64,000 nt of DNA, from the NCBI RefSeq assembly GCF_900090225.1, contig NZ_FMHY01000002.1, positions 2,170,001 to 2,234,000 on the forward strand, read 5' to 3'. The notes under the pieces were generated by a model that worked only from the letters and a program-made list of their open reading frames with translations, was not told the origin of the DNA and searched no databases. How positions within the stretch are numbered: the stretch's first letter is position 1; each line of letters begins with the position of its first letter. This document shows, in pieces, positions 17,457-25,703 of this stretch. The translations under genes were made by a program, and so were the position numbers. This DNA comes from Micromonospora eburnea (GTDB taxonomy: Bacteria; Actinomycetota; Actinomycetes; Mycobacteriales; Micromonosporaceae).

Positions 17457-18758
17457 TCAGCGCTCGTGACTGGAAGGGAGTCCGGCGATCTTCCCTTGGC
17501 CTGGCACCAGCCATTCGGCGATGTCGGCGACCACGGCCGGGTCGACGTGCTGCGGCGGCTCATACTCGGCGGGCGTGGACGGGCCCGAGCCGGGGAAGAA
17601 CAGATGGTTGTCGGCGTCATAGATGCGGATCACGACGTCAGGCCGCTGGGCGAGTCCGGCCTGCCAGCTCGTGAGGTCGTCGTCAACGGTCACCTGGTAG
17701 TCGCGGCCGCCCTGCAGGATGAGCATCGGTTTGTCCAGCGCCGCCGCGGTCGCGACCGGGTCGTCGCCGCGTAGGTCCAGCCAGTATGAGGCAGGCCAGC
17801 CGAACGGCAGGTCCGCAGCCGGGGTCGCTGGCGACAGGTCGGGGCTGTCAATGAGCGCCGCCTGCTGCGTGAACGCCTCCACAGCGGCCTGGGGGATCGA
17901 GTCGGGGGTCATCGAGGCGAGGTAGCGGACGACGCGGACGGCGGCACGGTGCATCGGCTGCGTGTCCCCGGCCAGGATCACCAGGCCCGCGACGGACGCC
18001 TCGGCAGCCGCGACCCGGGGGGCGGCTCTGCCGCCCATGCTGTGGCCGAGGACAAACACCCGCTCGGGATCCACCGTCGGCTGCTGCTGGAGCAGACGGA
18101 CGGCGGCGACCGCGTGCGGCACGTACTCGTCGGCCACTGTGGAACCAGGCTTCATGGCCATGCGGCTGTGGGCAAAGGCAAGTTTGTCGAAGCGGGCCAC
18201 CGCCACGCCACGGCTGGCCAGCCCCCACGCCAGGTCCTTCAGCGGCTTGTTCACCCCGCTGGTCTCGTCCCGGTCGAAGGGCCCGCCGCCGCTGAGCAGC
18301 ACCACACCGGGCTGAGGACCGCGTCCGCGGGGCAGGGTATGGGTGCCGGACACGGCGAGTGGGCCGGAGCCGACGGTGACCTCATGCTCGGTGAACCGTT
18401 CGGGGGCTGAATAGCTCGGTGGCTCCCAGGACGTGACAGTCGGCAGCGAAAGCCGCAGGCCGTGCATCATGCCCGCATCGTCGACCGACATGATCACTGT
18501 GACCTCGCCATGCTCGCAGGTCAGCGGGACGCTCACCCGAACCAGCCCCGCCTCGGCACGCTCGCTCACCGGCTCCCCAACGGCCGCGACCGTCCCGACC
18601 TTGGAGATCTCGCCCGCCCAGGCAGCCTGCAGCGTCTCGGCGGACACCAACGCCCGCAACTGCGGGGTGAACAGCTCCGCGATCTCCACGAAGCGCCCTT
18701 CCCGTGCCATCCCGACAACTGCTGCGGCGACCGTCCTCGGTTCCGTGTTCACCATCAT
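17457..18758 (-). CDS. Alpha/beta hydrolase with N-terminal DUF3887-like domain
   Basis: 433 residues from the MMVNTEP start at 18758. The first ~110 residues resemble the DUF3887 module found before serine hydrolases. The hydrolase domain shows the oxyanion segment LLSGGGPFDRD, the nucleophile elbow GHSMGG, the late acid near ILQGGRDYQV and the His in DADNHLFF. No clear signal peptide, so it is probably an intracellular esterase or peptidase of unknown substrate. It is divergent from an ArsR-like gene 58 bp away, which may regulate it. Confidence 0.85.
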   Translation of the reverse strand: MMVNTEPRTVAAAVVGMAREGRFVEIAELFTPQLRALVSAETLQAAWAGEISKVGTVAAVGEPVSERAEAGLVRVSVPLTCEHGEVTVIMSVDDAGMMHGLRLSLPTVTSWEPPSYSAPERFTEHEVTVGSGPLAVSGTHTLPRGRGPQPGVVLLSGGGPFDRDETSGVNKPLKDLAWGLASRGVAVARFDKLAFAHSRMAMKPGSTVADEYVPHAVAAVRLLQQQPTVDPERVFVLGHSMGGRAAPRVAAAEASVAGLVILAGDTQPMHRAAVRVVRYLASMTPDSIPQAAVEAFTQQAALIDSPDLSPATPAADLPFGWPASYWLDLRGDDPVATAAALDKPMLILQGGRDYQVTVDDDLTSWQAGLAQRPDVVIRIYDADNHLFFPGSGPSTPAEYEPPQHVDPAVVADIAEWLVPGQGKIAGLPSSHER

Positions 18759-18816
18759 CCCGACACCGCCATTCTCATGTTTTGCGAACGGTAGCACATC
18801 GTGAGATCGTTGGGCT

Positions 18817-19362
18817 GTGGACACGTTGGAACTCCTGGGACACCCCGTACGGCTGCGGATCGTTCACGCCATGCGCGGCGGGCGGATGCTCACCACCGCC
18901 CAGCTCTGCGCGCGGCTACCCGACGTCTCGAAGGCCATGGTCTACCGGCACATCGATCTACTCGCCGCCGGTGGAATTGTGGAGATCGCCGAGGAACGCC
19001 GTGTACGCGGCGCCGTTGAGCGCCACTACCGACTGCGCCAGGACCGTGCCTCCATCGACCCGGAGACGGCCGCATTGCTGTCGCGCGACGACCACCGGCG
19101 CGGTTTCGCCGCAGCGGTGGCCGCCCTGGTCGCCGAGTTCAACGCCTACCTCGACCGTGGAAACACCGACCCGACGACCGACCCCGTCGGCTACCGACAA
19201 CACGCAATCTGGCTTAACCGCGACGAAGTCAACACCATGATCAGAATACTGCGCGACGCGATCGCGCCCCAACTGGCAAATCCGCCCACCCCCGACCGCA
19301 CCAGATACCTACTCAGCCCCATCCTCTTCCCCAGCGAAGAACCACCCACCGACACCACCTGA
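18817..19362 (+). CDS. ArsR-like winged-helix regulator
   Basis: The 181-residue protein has an N-terminal winged HTH (LELLGHPVRLRIVHAM, then LCARLPDVSKAMVYRHIDLL) and a helical C-terminal domain of about 110 residues with no metal-binding cysteines. The arrangement, an ArsR-type HTH divergent from a hydrolase, suggests local control of that gene. GTG start; no conspicuous palindrome was found in the 58-bp interval. Confidence 0.82.
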   Translation: MDTLELLGHPVRLRIVHAMRGGRMLTTAQLCARLPDVSKAMVYRHIDLLAAGGIVEIAEERRVRGAVERHYRLRQDRASIDPETAALLSRDDHRRGFAAAVAALVAEFNAYLDRGNTDPTTDPVGYRQHAIWLNRDEVNTMIRILRDAIAPQLANPPTPDRTRYLLSPILFPSEEPPTDTT

Positions 19363-19562
19363 GGCACCACGTCGGCCCGCGGCCTTCGGCGCCAACCATC
19401 CCTGCCCCAGGCAGCTCGCCGGGCACATCCACCAAACGTTCGGCTCTGTCTCACATTCGGTCGTGACCGAAGGCAGTCGAGGTCGTTGAGATCGTGTGCA
19501 AGATCGATGATCTTACGAAGACGGTGTTCTCAGGGCTAGTGCCGTGACCACGAACGTTCACG

Positions 19563-19859
19563 GTGTTGGTTGACACGCCGTCCGGCGTGTCGGTCGGACG
19601 GCGTCGTGGCGGTCAGGCTGTGGCGGTGGCAGATCCTGTACGCGTGCGGCGGCTGAGTGATCAGGAAGGTCAGCAGCTGCTCAGAATCACCCGCCGGGGA
19701 ACCGGTTCACCGATCCGACTGCGACGGGCGATGGTCGTGCTCGCGTCTGCTGGCGGGAACACGGTGCCGGCCATCGCCCGTCTCGTGCAAGCCGATGAGG
19801 ACACGATCCGGCAGGTCATCCACCGGTTCAACGAGATGGGGATGGCCAGCCTGGACCCT
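19563..19859 (+). pseudogene. IS630 transposase, N-terminal half
   Basis: The helix-turn-helix half of the transposase (LRRAMVVLASAGGNTVPAIA, then TIRQVIHRFNEMGMASLDP). It is cut at SLDP by the nested element and continues at 21399 with QWAGGRPRQIS. The true start is probably one of several in-frame starts after the left repeat. Confidence 0.75.
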
Positions 19860-19929
19860 AATGGGCCTTACCGGGAACCCGGCGGCATTGCTTCTTGACG
19901 TTGCTGCAGGAGACTCGGACGGTAGCCGC

Positions 19930-20095
19930 TGGCAGGTGAGCACTCTTGGACCCTGGACGTTGAGTCCTGCACTGAGACCGTGCCCCTGTCGGTGTTCTGG
20001 GGAGGCTTGACCGTTGATGGGGTGTCGTGCCGTCCGAGCGTTCGACCCTGCTCGGGATGAGCACTGATCCATTAGGGCACGTGCTGTCCTCCTCC
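19930..20095 (+). ncRNA. Bridge RNA of the nested IS110 element
   Basis: Target loop: stem CAGG..GCAC (19933-19943) with GTGC..CCTG (19980-19988); left guide TGGACCCT (19947-19954), identical to the target left of and including core CT; hairpin GGAC-gttga-GTCC (19955-19967); right guide CACTGAG (19970-19976), complementary to target CTCAGTG (21397-21403). Donor loop: stem GGAGG (20001-20005) with CCTCC (20088-20092); ATGGGGTGTC (20017-20026), identical to the right element end 21388-21397; inner stems GTGC/GCAC and CCGAGC/GCTCGG; CCATTAG (20069-20075), complementary to the left end CTAATGG (19858-19864). All four guides fit. RNA ends are estimated. Confidence 0.85.
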
Positions 20096-20136
20096 TGGCT
20101 GCTGATCGATGCCATCGAGGTTGAGGAGGGGCAACG

Positions 20137-21375
20137 TTGCTGTTCGTCGGTGATGACTGGGCCGAGGACCACCATGACGTGGAGCTGCAGGACCAGACCG
20201 GACGAGTGCTGGCAAGGCGGCGGTTGCCGGAAGGCATCACGGGTATCGCAGCCCTTCATGCACTGGTCGCCGAACGTGTGGCTGGGGAGGATGCCGGGGA
20301 CAGCCGAGACGATGTCAGCGTGGTGGTGGGTATCGAAACCGACCGGGGCCCGTGGGTCGAGGCGCTGATCGCTGCCGGCTATCAGGTTTTCGCGATCAAC
20401 CCGAGGCAAGCGAGCCGGTTCAAGGAGCGTTACGGCGCCTCAGGAGCCAAAAGCGACAAGGGTGACGCGCACGCGTTGGCGGACATGGTCCGCATCGACC
20501 GGGCGCAACTGCGTCCGGTCGCTGGTGACACGTCATCGGCTCAAGCGATCAAGGTGGTCGCCCGGGCACATCAGACGATGGTCTGGGAGCGGACCCGTGC
20601 GGTTCTGCGGCTGCGGTCGGCGCTGCGGGAGTACTTTCCGGCCGCGTTGGTCGCCTACGAGAAGTTGGGGCTGGCCGGCGCTGACGCTCTGGAGTTGTTG
20701 CAGGCAGCGCCGTCTCCCGCGGAGGCTGCGGCACTGGATGTCGAGGTGATCATCGCGGCGCTGCGGCGGGTTCATCGACACAAGGTTCACGCCAAAGCAG
20801 CGGACATCAGCGCCGCTCTGCGCAGTGAACACCTGGGCCGTTCGGCAGCGGTTACTGAGGCCTACGCCGCTACGGTTGCCGCGCTGAGCGCCGTGATCGC
20901 AGTCTTCAACATTCAGATCAAGCAGTTGGAACGACAGGTTGAGGCGCACTTCATCGATCATCCCCAGGCCGCCATCTATCGGTCGCAGCCGGGCATCGGC
21001 GTCGTCACCGGAGCTCGGCTGCTGGCGGAGTTCGGCGACGACCCTGACCGCTACAACAGTGCAAAGGCGCGCAAGAACTATGCCGCGACCAGCCCGGTCA
21101 CCAGGGCATCGGGCAGAAGCAAAGTGGTCATGGCCCGCTACGTGCACAACGACCGCTTGGTCGACGCGCTGCACGCCCAGGCATTCTCCGCCGTCAACGG
21201 CTCGCCCGGCGCCCGCGCCTACTACGACAAGCAACGCGCCCGCGACGTCGACCACGGCCGAGCCCTGCGGCAAGTCGCCAACCGCCTGGTCGGCATCCTT
21301 CACGGTTGCTTAAAAACCGGCACCGCTTACGACGAGAACATCGCCTGGCCGCATCAATCAGCCGCTACTGCTTGA
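20137..21375 (+). CDS. IS110 transposase (DEDD recombinase), nested element
   Basis: The 412-residue protein is only distantly similar to the other IS110 transposases here. The RuvC-like domain shows Asp in LFVGDDWAEDHH, Glu in VVVGIETDRG and the Asp pair in KSDKGDAHALADM. The Transposase_20 domain contains QPGIGVVTGARLLAEFGD and a candidate nucleophile in ATSPVTRASGRS. The frame is intact. It recombines under direction of the RNA encoded just upstream. Confidence 0.93.
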   Translation: MLFVGDDWAEDHHDVELQDQTGRVLARRRLPEGITGIAALHALVAERVAGEDAGDSRDDVSVVVGIETDRGPWVEALIAAGYQVFAINPRQASRFKERYGASGAKSDKGDAHALADMVRIDRAQLRPVAGDTSSAQAIKVVARAHQTMVWERTRAVLRLRSALREYFPAALVAYEKLGLAGADALELLQAAPSPAEAAALDVEVIIAALRRVHRHKVHAKAADISAALRSEHLGRSAAVTEAYAATVAALSAVIAVFNIQIKQLERQVEAHFIDHPQAAIYRSQPGIGVVTGARLLAEFGDDPDRYNSAKARKNYAATSPVTRASGRSKVVMARYVHNDRLVDALHAQAFSAVNGSPGARAYYDKQRARDVDHGRALRQVANRLVGILHGCLKTGTAYDENIAWPHQSAATA

Positions 21376-21398
21376 CACCGAATCGGCATGGGGTGTCT

Positions 21399-22282
21399 CA
21401 GTGGGCGGGTGGCCGTCCCCGCCAGATCAGTAGCGACGAAGAGCAGTTCATCGTCGAGACGGCCAACACCCGCCCCGAGAAGCTGGGGCGGCCGTTCACC
21501 CGCTGGAGCATCCGCAAGCTTGCCGACCACCTGTGCCTTCACACCACCCGACGGGTCCGGATCGGGCGGGAACGGCTGCGGCAGATCCTGCACCGACACC
21601 GGATCACCTTTCAACGGACGAAGACGTGGAAGGAGTCCACCGACCCGCACCGCGATGCCAAACTCACCCGGATCGAGTACGTGAGCAGCCACTTCCCGCA
21701 GCGGGTGTTCGCGTTCGACGAGTTCGGCCCCTGGTGATCCGCCCGCAGGCCGGCGCTGGGTGGGCACCGGCCGGGCACCCGCACCGGCTGCCCGCGAACT
21801 ACCACAAGCTGCACGGGGTCCGGCAGTTCCACGGCTGCTACTCGGTGGGTGACGACCAATTCTGGGGCGTGGTCCGGCGTCGCAAGAGCGCCGCGCACAC
21901 CCTGGCCGCGCTCAAGTCGATCCGGGCTGCGCGTCCGGACGGGGCGCCGATCTACGTCATCCTGGACAACCTGTCCGCGCACAAAGGCCTCAAGATCCGG
22001 GCGTGGGCGGCCCGGAACAAGGTCGAACTGTGCTTCACCCCGACCTACGCCTCTTGGGCCAACCCGATCGAGGCCCAGTTCGGGCCGCTGCGCACCTTCG
22101 TCATCGCCGGCTCGAACCACCCGAACCACCCGGCGCTGACCCGACGGTTGCAGGCCTACCTGCGCTGGCGCAACGCCAACGCCCGCCACCCCGACGTCCT
22201 GGCCGCCCAACGCCACGAACGCGCCCACATCCGCAGCGAACGCCAACGACGCTGGGGACAGACCGCCACCCGAGCGGCCTGA
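21399..22282 (+). pseudogene. IS630 transposase, catalytic part, with a frame change at 21731-21739
   Basis: QWAGGRPRQIS continues the N-terminal half. The frame runs to FAFDEFGPW and stops at 21735-21737, then the shifted frame gives VIRPQAGAGWAPAGHP and continues to 22282. The DDE residues are the Asp in FDEFGP, the Asp in ILDNLSAH and the Glu in WANPIEAQFG. The shift could be a one-base deletion or a programmed -1 slip at GGCCCC. With the nested element in place the gene cannot give full-length protein. Confidence 0.78.
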
Positions 22283-22452
22283 CCGCAACACCATGAACGT
22301 TCGTGGTCAGAGCACTAGGGACTGCCGGTATCCAGCGGCCCCCGGTCGGGCGACCAAGGCCGGCCCGGAGGGCAACTCGACCTGTTCTGCGTCGAGCGCA
22401 GTCAGGAGCATCATGGCCCATGTCAATCGTCCCGCTGATCTAGGGTGACCTG

Positions 22453-23121
22453 GTGCCTTCGAAATCCGTGACAACCGTCCTGTTCGATTTCGCTTGGACC
22501 CTGTTCGCCAGAGACCCCAACCGCTGGGTCGGCAGCGCGGCGGCCTTGATCGGCCGGGAGGTGGCCGCCGGTGAGGCGGAGCGCATCGCCTCGGATTTCG
22601 CTGAGTTGCTGCGGACGACGGCTACGGACCCTGCTCACATCGCCCGGGACTTGGACCCACAGGTGTGGGACCGGGCGATTCTGGCTGTCCTGCAGCAAAT
22701 CCGTGGGGTGGACTTGCCGTTTGCGCGAGCCCTGCACGAAACGCGCGCCGAAGCGCTGACGCCGTACGCGGACACGGCGTCCACTCTCGCCGCGCTGAGT
22801 GCCCGCGGTATTCGCCTTGGCGTGGTCAGCAACGTGGGCTGGAACATTCGCATCTGCTTTGCGAGGCATGGGCTTGACCGCTACATCGATGCATTCGTTC
22901 TTTCCTACGAGGTCGGCTTCGTCAAACCCGATGTACGAATCTGGCGCACCGCAGTCGAAGCCCTGGCGGCACAGCCAGATCGAACGTTGATGGTTGGCGA
23001 CCATCCCGGATGCGACGGCGGTTCCGTGGCCGTCGGCATACCGGCCCTGGTGCTGCCGATGGTGAGTTCGCCAGCCCAGCCTCGCGGGTTCGATCAGGTG
23101 CTGGCGTTGACCGGAATCTGA
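22453..23121 (+). CDS. HAD-superfamily hydrolase
   Basis: 222 residues from GTG. Motif I is FDFAWTLF, where the usual second Asp of DxD is Ala, as in some HAD branches. Motif II is VVSNVGW, motif III the Lys in GFVKPD, and motif IV VGDHPGCDGG. The cap is helical. It is probably a small-molecule phosphatase or dehalogenase-like protein. Loss of the second motif I Asp would weaken phosphatase chemistry. It stands alone between mobile elements. Confidence 0.82.
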   Translation: MPSKSVTTVLFDFAWTLFARDPNRWVGSAAALIGREVAAGEAERIASDFAELLRTTATDPAHIARDLDPQVWDRAILAVLQQIRGVDLPFARALHETRAEALTPYADTASTLAALSARGIRLGVVSNVGWNIRICFARHGLDRYIDAFVLSYEVGFVKPDVRIWRTAVEALAAQPDRTLMVGDHPGCDGGSVAVGIPALVLPMVSSPAQPRGFDQVLALTGI

Positions 23122-23156
23122 AGCCGGTTCGGTTCCTGGTTTGTCGAGGTTGCCCA

Positions 23157-23411
23157 ATGCGCTTCGGGAAAGATCTCCGATTCTTCCAGCATGACGTCGA
23201 GCCGAAGGCAGTCAAGAACCGAATGCACTTCGATATCCACGTCGGCGGCGGCCGGCACGAGCCGTTGGAGGTGCGCTGGCCGCGGGTCCAGGCGATCGTC
23301 GACAAACTGGTGGCAGCAGGCGGGACCGTACTCCGGGTCGACGCACCGGACGGTGCCCCTGACCATGTGACGATGGCCGACCCAGAGGGCAACGAGTTCG
23401 ACGTCCTTTAG
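23157..23411 (+). pseudogene. VOC (glyoxalase/bleomycin resistance) C-terminal fragment
   Basis: The frame contains MHFDIHVGGG, a helix RVQAIVDKLVAAGGTVLRV and the ending HVTMADPEGNEFDVL, the second half of a vicinal-oxygen-chelate protein. The N-terminal beta-alpha-beta half is absent and the preceding sequence has no family pattern. It is a truncated relic. Confidence 0.65.
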
Positions 23412-23501
23412 GCCCGTTCGGCCGGGCAGCTGGCCAAGCCGTAGCCGTCGACAGCGTCACGCAGGTCCTAATACCGATGTGTCACGCAGGTCCCGAGACC
23501 G

Positions 23502-23522
23502 GACAGACGGCGGGCCAGCGTG
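23502..23522 (+). repeat. Left copy of a 21-bp direct repeat flanking the IS481 element
   Basis: Identical to 27338-27358 and in the same orientation. It lies 12 bp outside the proposed left end of the IS481 element, and the partner lies 10 bp outside the right end. It is too long for an ordinary IS481 target duplication. Confidence 0.6.
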
Positions 23523-23600
23523 TCGGGCTCCACTTGATGCGTTACGGATCGCTGTCACTTGATCTGTGACACGTCCGGCTAGACGATCTTGCGTTGGATG

Positions 23601-24026
23601 TTAGTCGGTGTGGTGTGGTTCGGGCTGGGGAGGTGGCTGCCAGGCGGTTTCCTCGCCGGGGCCGACGGTTATCGGGTCGACTCCCGTGCCCGTGAGGTGC
23701 CAGGACTCGTAGTGGTGATCGGGGCCGACGTGTAACTCGGCGCCGTTGTCGAAGGTCAGGTGAAGGGCGCCCTTGCCGTGGATCTCAACGCTGCTGATGG
23801 TCTGGCCGAACAGGTCCAGGACGGGTGCCAGGCTGGCGCCGGTGCCGGGGTCAAGTTCGTGCCATTGCCCGTGCGGGTCGCAGAGTAGGAACGGAGTTTC
23901 GATGGCCAGTTCGGCGTCGACACGGTAGCCCTCGTCGGGGTCGAGCGCGGAGAGGCTGAGCCGGACCTGGTGGTCGAAGGCTGTTCGGTCGACACGGCAG
24001 CCGGTCAATGGGGTGGGGACTTTCAT
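23601..24026 (-). CDS. DUF6188-like protein carried by the IS481 element
   Basis: 141 residues, beginning MKVPTPLTGCRVDRTAFDHQVRLSL. It is beta-rich, with PFLLCDPHGQWHELDPG and LTFDNGAELHVGPDHHYESWHL, a pattern I associate with DUF6188. Its ATG overlaps the transposase stop by 4 bases (ATGA), so translation is probably coupled. Function unknown. As cargo it could modulate transposition or be an unrelated passenger. Confidence 0.6.
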   Translation of the reverse strand: MKVPTPLTGCRVDRTAFDHQVRLSLSALDPDEGYRVDAELAIETPFLLCDPHGQWHELDPGTGASLAPVLDLFGQTISSVEIHGKGALHLTFDNGAELHVGPDHHYESWHLTGTGVDPITVGPGEETAWQPPPQPEPHHTD

Positions 24027-25695
24027 CGGGCATGTCCTGTGTGCTGGCGTGGAGGTTCGGGTTTGCGGACTTTGAATCTAGCGATTTGCTTGGTCGTGGT
24101 GCGGGGGACTTCGGTGAGGAGTTGGTCGCCGTCGTGGACGCGGAAGGTGGTGTCGGCGGCTTCGACGGTGAGCGTTTGACCGGCGTGGCCGATGCCGACG
24201 TGGATTTTCTGGCTGGCGATGACGAGGACGCCGCGGCTGCTGACGCGTCGTTCGACGCGGAGTGGCTGGGTTGCCGGGGTGGGTGGAGGTCCGGCGGGCC
24301 GGGCGTCGCGGATGCGGGCTTGTTCGGCCGGGGTAAGCGGGTTGGGCAGGCTGCGTAGCAGGGTTCGGTCGGTGTCGAGGAGGTGCAGCACGCCGCGGTC
24401 GAGGCGGATGGTGACGCGTCGGCCGGCGAGGTGGTAGCCGATGGGGTGTTGCCGGCCGGCGAGGCTGACCAGGCCGATGGCGTTGACGAGCCGGTCGACC
24501 TCGACGGGAGCTCCCGGCTTAAGCTGGCCGGCGGTGACCGGCGGCGGGCCGGCGTGACGGCCGCCGTCGGCGAGGAGCTGACGCAGGTGGGCGGGGGTGA
24601 GCCGGGAGGGCAAGGTCTTGAGCCGGACACCGTCGAGGAGCAGGTGAACCACGGTGGTGTCGGCCCAGAGGCCGATAACGAGTCCGGCCCTGGCGGGCCC
24701 GAGCCAGAACTGTTGCCCGCAGACGGCGAGGTTGCCGGAGGCAGGAACGGTGCGGGTGATCTCCACAGCCAGGTTGACGGGGTCAACGCCGTTGGCCGAC
24801 AGCACCAGCGGAGCGGGCAGGGCCGGTGGATCCTGCGACTCCGCTGTCGGTGCCGGTCGGGGTGCGGGCACGGGCACGGCGGTGGTCAGAGCGGGCGGCA
24901 ACCTGAGCGGCAGTTGCCCGTCGGTGGGGCGGGTGGTGAACCGGTCGGCCGGGAACGCCATGTCCAGCGACTGGTGAGGCCGGTTGGTGTTGTACTCGGT
25001 GCGGAAGGCGTCTACGGCGGTCTGCACGGCCTCCAGGTCGGGCCAGACCTCGACGTCGTCGAGCAGTTCTCGTTGCAGAATCTGGTGGAACCGCTCGACC
25101 TTGCCTGTGGTGGTGGGGGTGCGGGGTTTGGTGTTGCGGGCCACGATGCCGTTCTCCCGGCAGATCCGTTCGAACATCACCTCGGCCGGGCGGGGCCGGC
25201 TGAACCGGCCGGTGAACTGCTTGCCGTTATCAGTCAGCACCTCCTCGGGCACTCCGAACCGTTGCAGCGCTTCGGCGAAGGCCAGGCAGACGGCCCGGCC
25301 GGTGGCCCGCCGGACCACCGTGGCGATGACGCAGAACCGGGAGTGGTCGTCCACCCCGGTGACGACCTTGAGTTCGGCGCCGCTGGCCAGCGTGATTCCA
25401 CCGACGATGTCCAGCTGCCACAGCTCCATCGGCCGATCCCGTTCCCAACGCCGGTAATCCTCCCGCCGACGTCGACGACGAACCGGGTCAATGAGGCCGT
25501 GCCGTACCAGGACCCGGTAGATGGTGCTCAGCGACGGCACCGGACCAGGACAGCCGAGGCGGCCCAGCTCGAACTGCAGCCGGCGCTGGCCCCACCGCGG
25601 ATGCCCACGGCGCAGTTCGCAGATCGCCGCCTCAACCTCCGGGCTGGTCTGGGCCGGATGGGCATGCGGGCGATGAGAACGATCGGCCAACCCGT
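24023..25695 (-). pseudogene. IS481 transposase, catalytic and C-terminal part
   Basis: The open frame continues from the IS256 left end. It has an HTH_21-like segment (RRGHPRWGQRRLQFEL), then the rve core with Asp in WQLDIVGG, Asp in LTDNGKQF and Glu in KVERFHQIL, then about 280 extra residues containing three beta-barrel-like repeats of the Mu-type C-terminal kind. The first ~50 codons are at 27131-27269 on the other side of the IS256 insertion. It is not translatable as one protein. Confidence 0.82.
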
Positions 25696-25703
25696 CCAGG
25701 CCC

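Larger units (their letters stand above)
19858..21398 (+). mobile_element. IS110-family element nested in the IS630 transposase gene
   Basis: Joining the flanks restores CTG GAC CCT CAG TGG (LDPQW) of the IS630 gene. This fixes the insertion at a CT core: 19858-19859 on the left and 21397-21398 on the right. A leader of 277 bases precedes the transposase and about 20 follow it. There are no inverted repeats. The leader contains guide segments for both the target and the element ends. Confidence 0.88.
19539..22315 (+). mobile_element. IS630-family element, interrupted by an IS110 element
   Basis: Terminal repeats of about 30 bp (gtgaccacgaacgttca type) match between 19539 onward and the complement ending at 22315. 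They are flanked by TA at 19537-19538 and 22316-22317, the target duplication expected of IS630/Tc1 elements. A 222-bp piece of the same IS type lies at 31214-31435. Its transposase gene is split at codon CCT of the LDPQW motif by the nested IS110 element. Confidence 0.85.
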
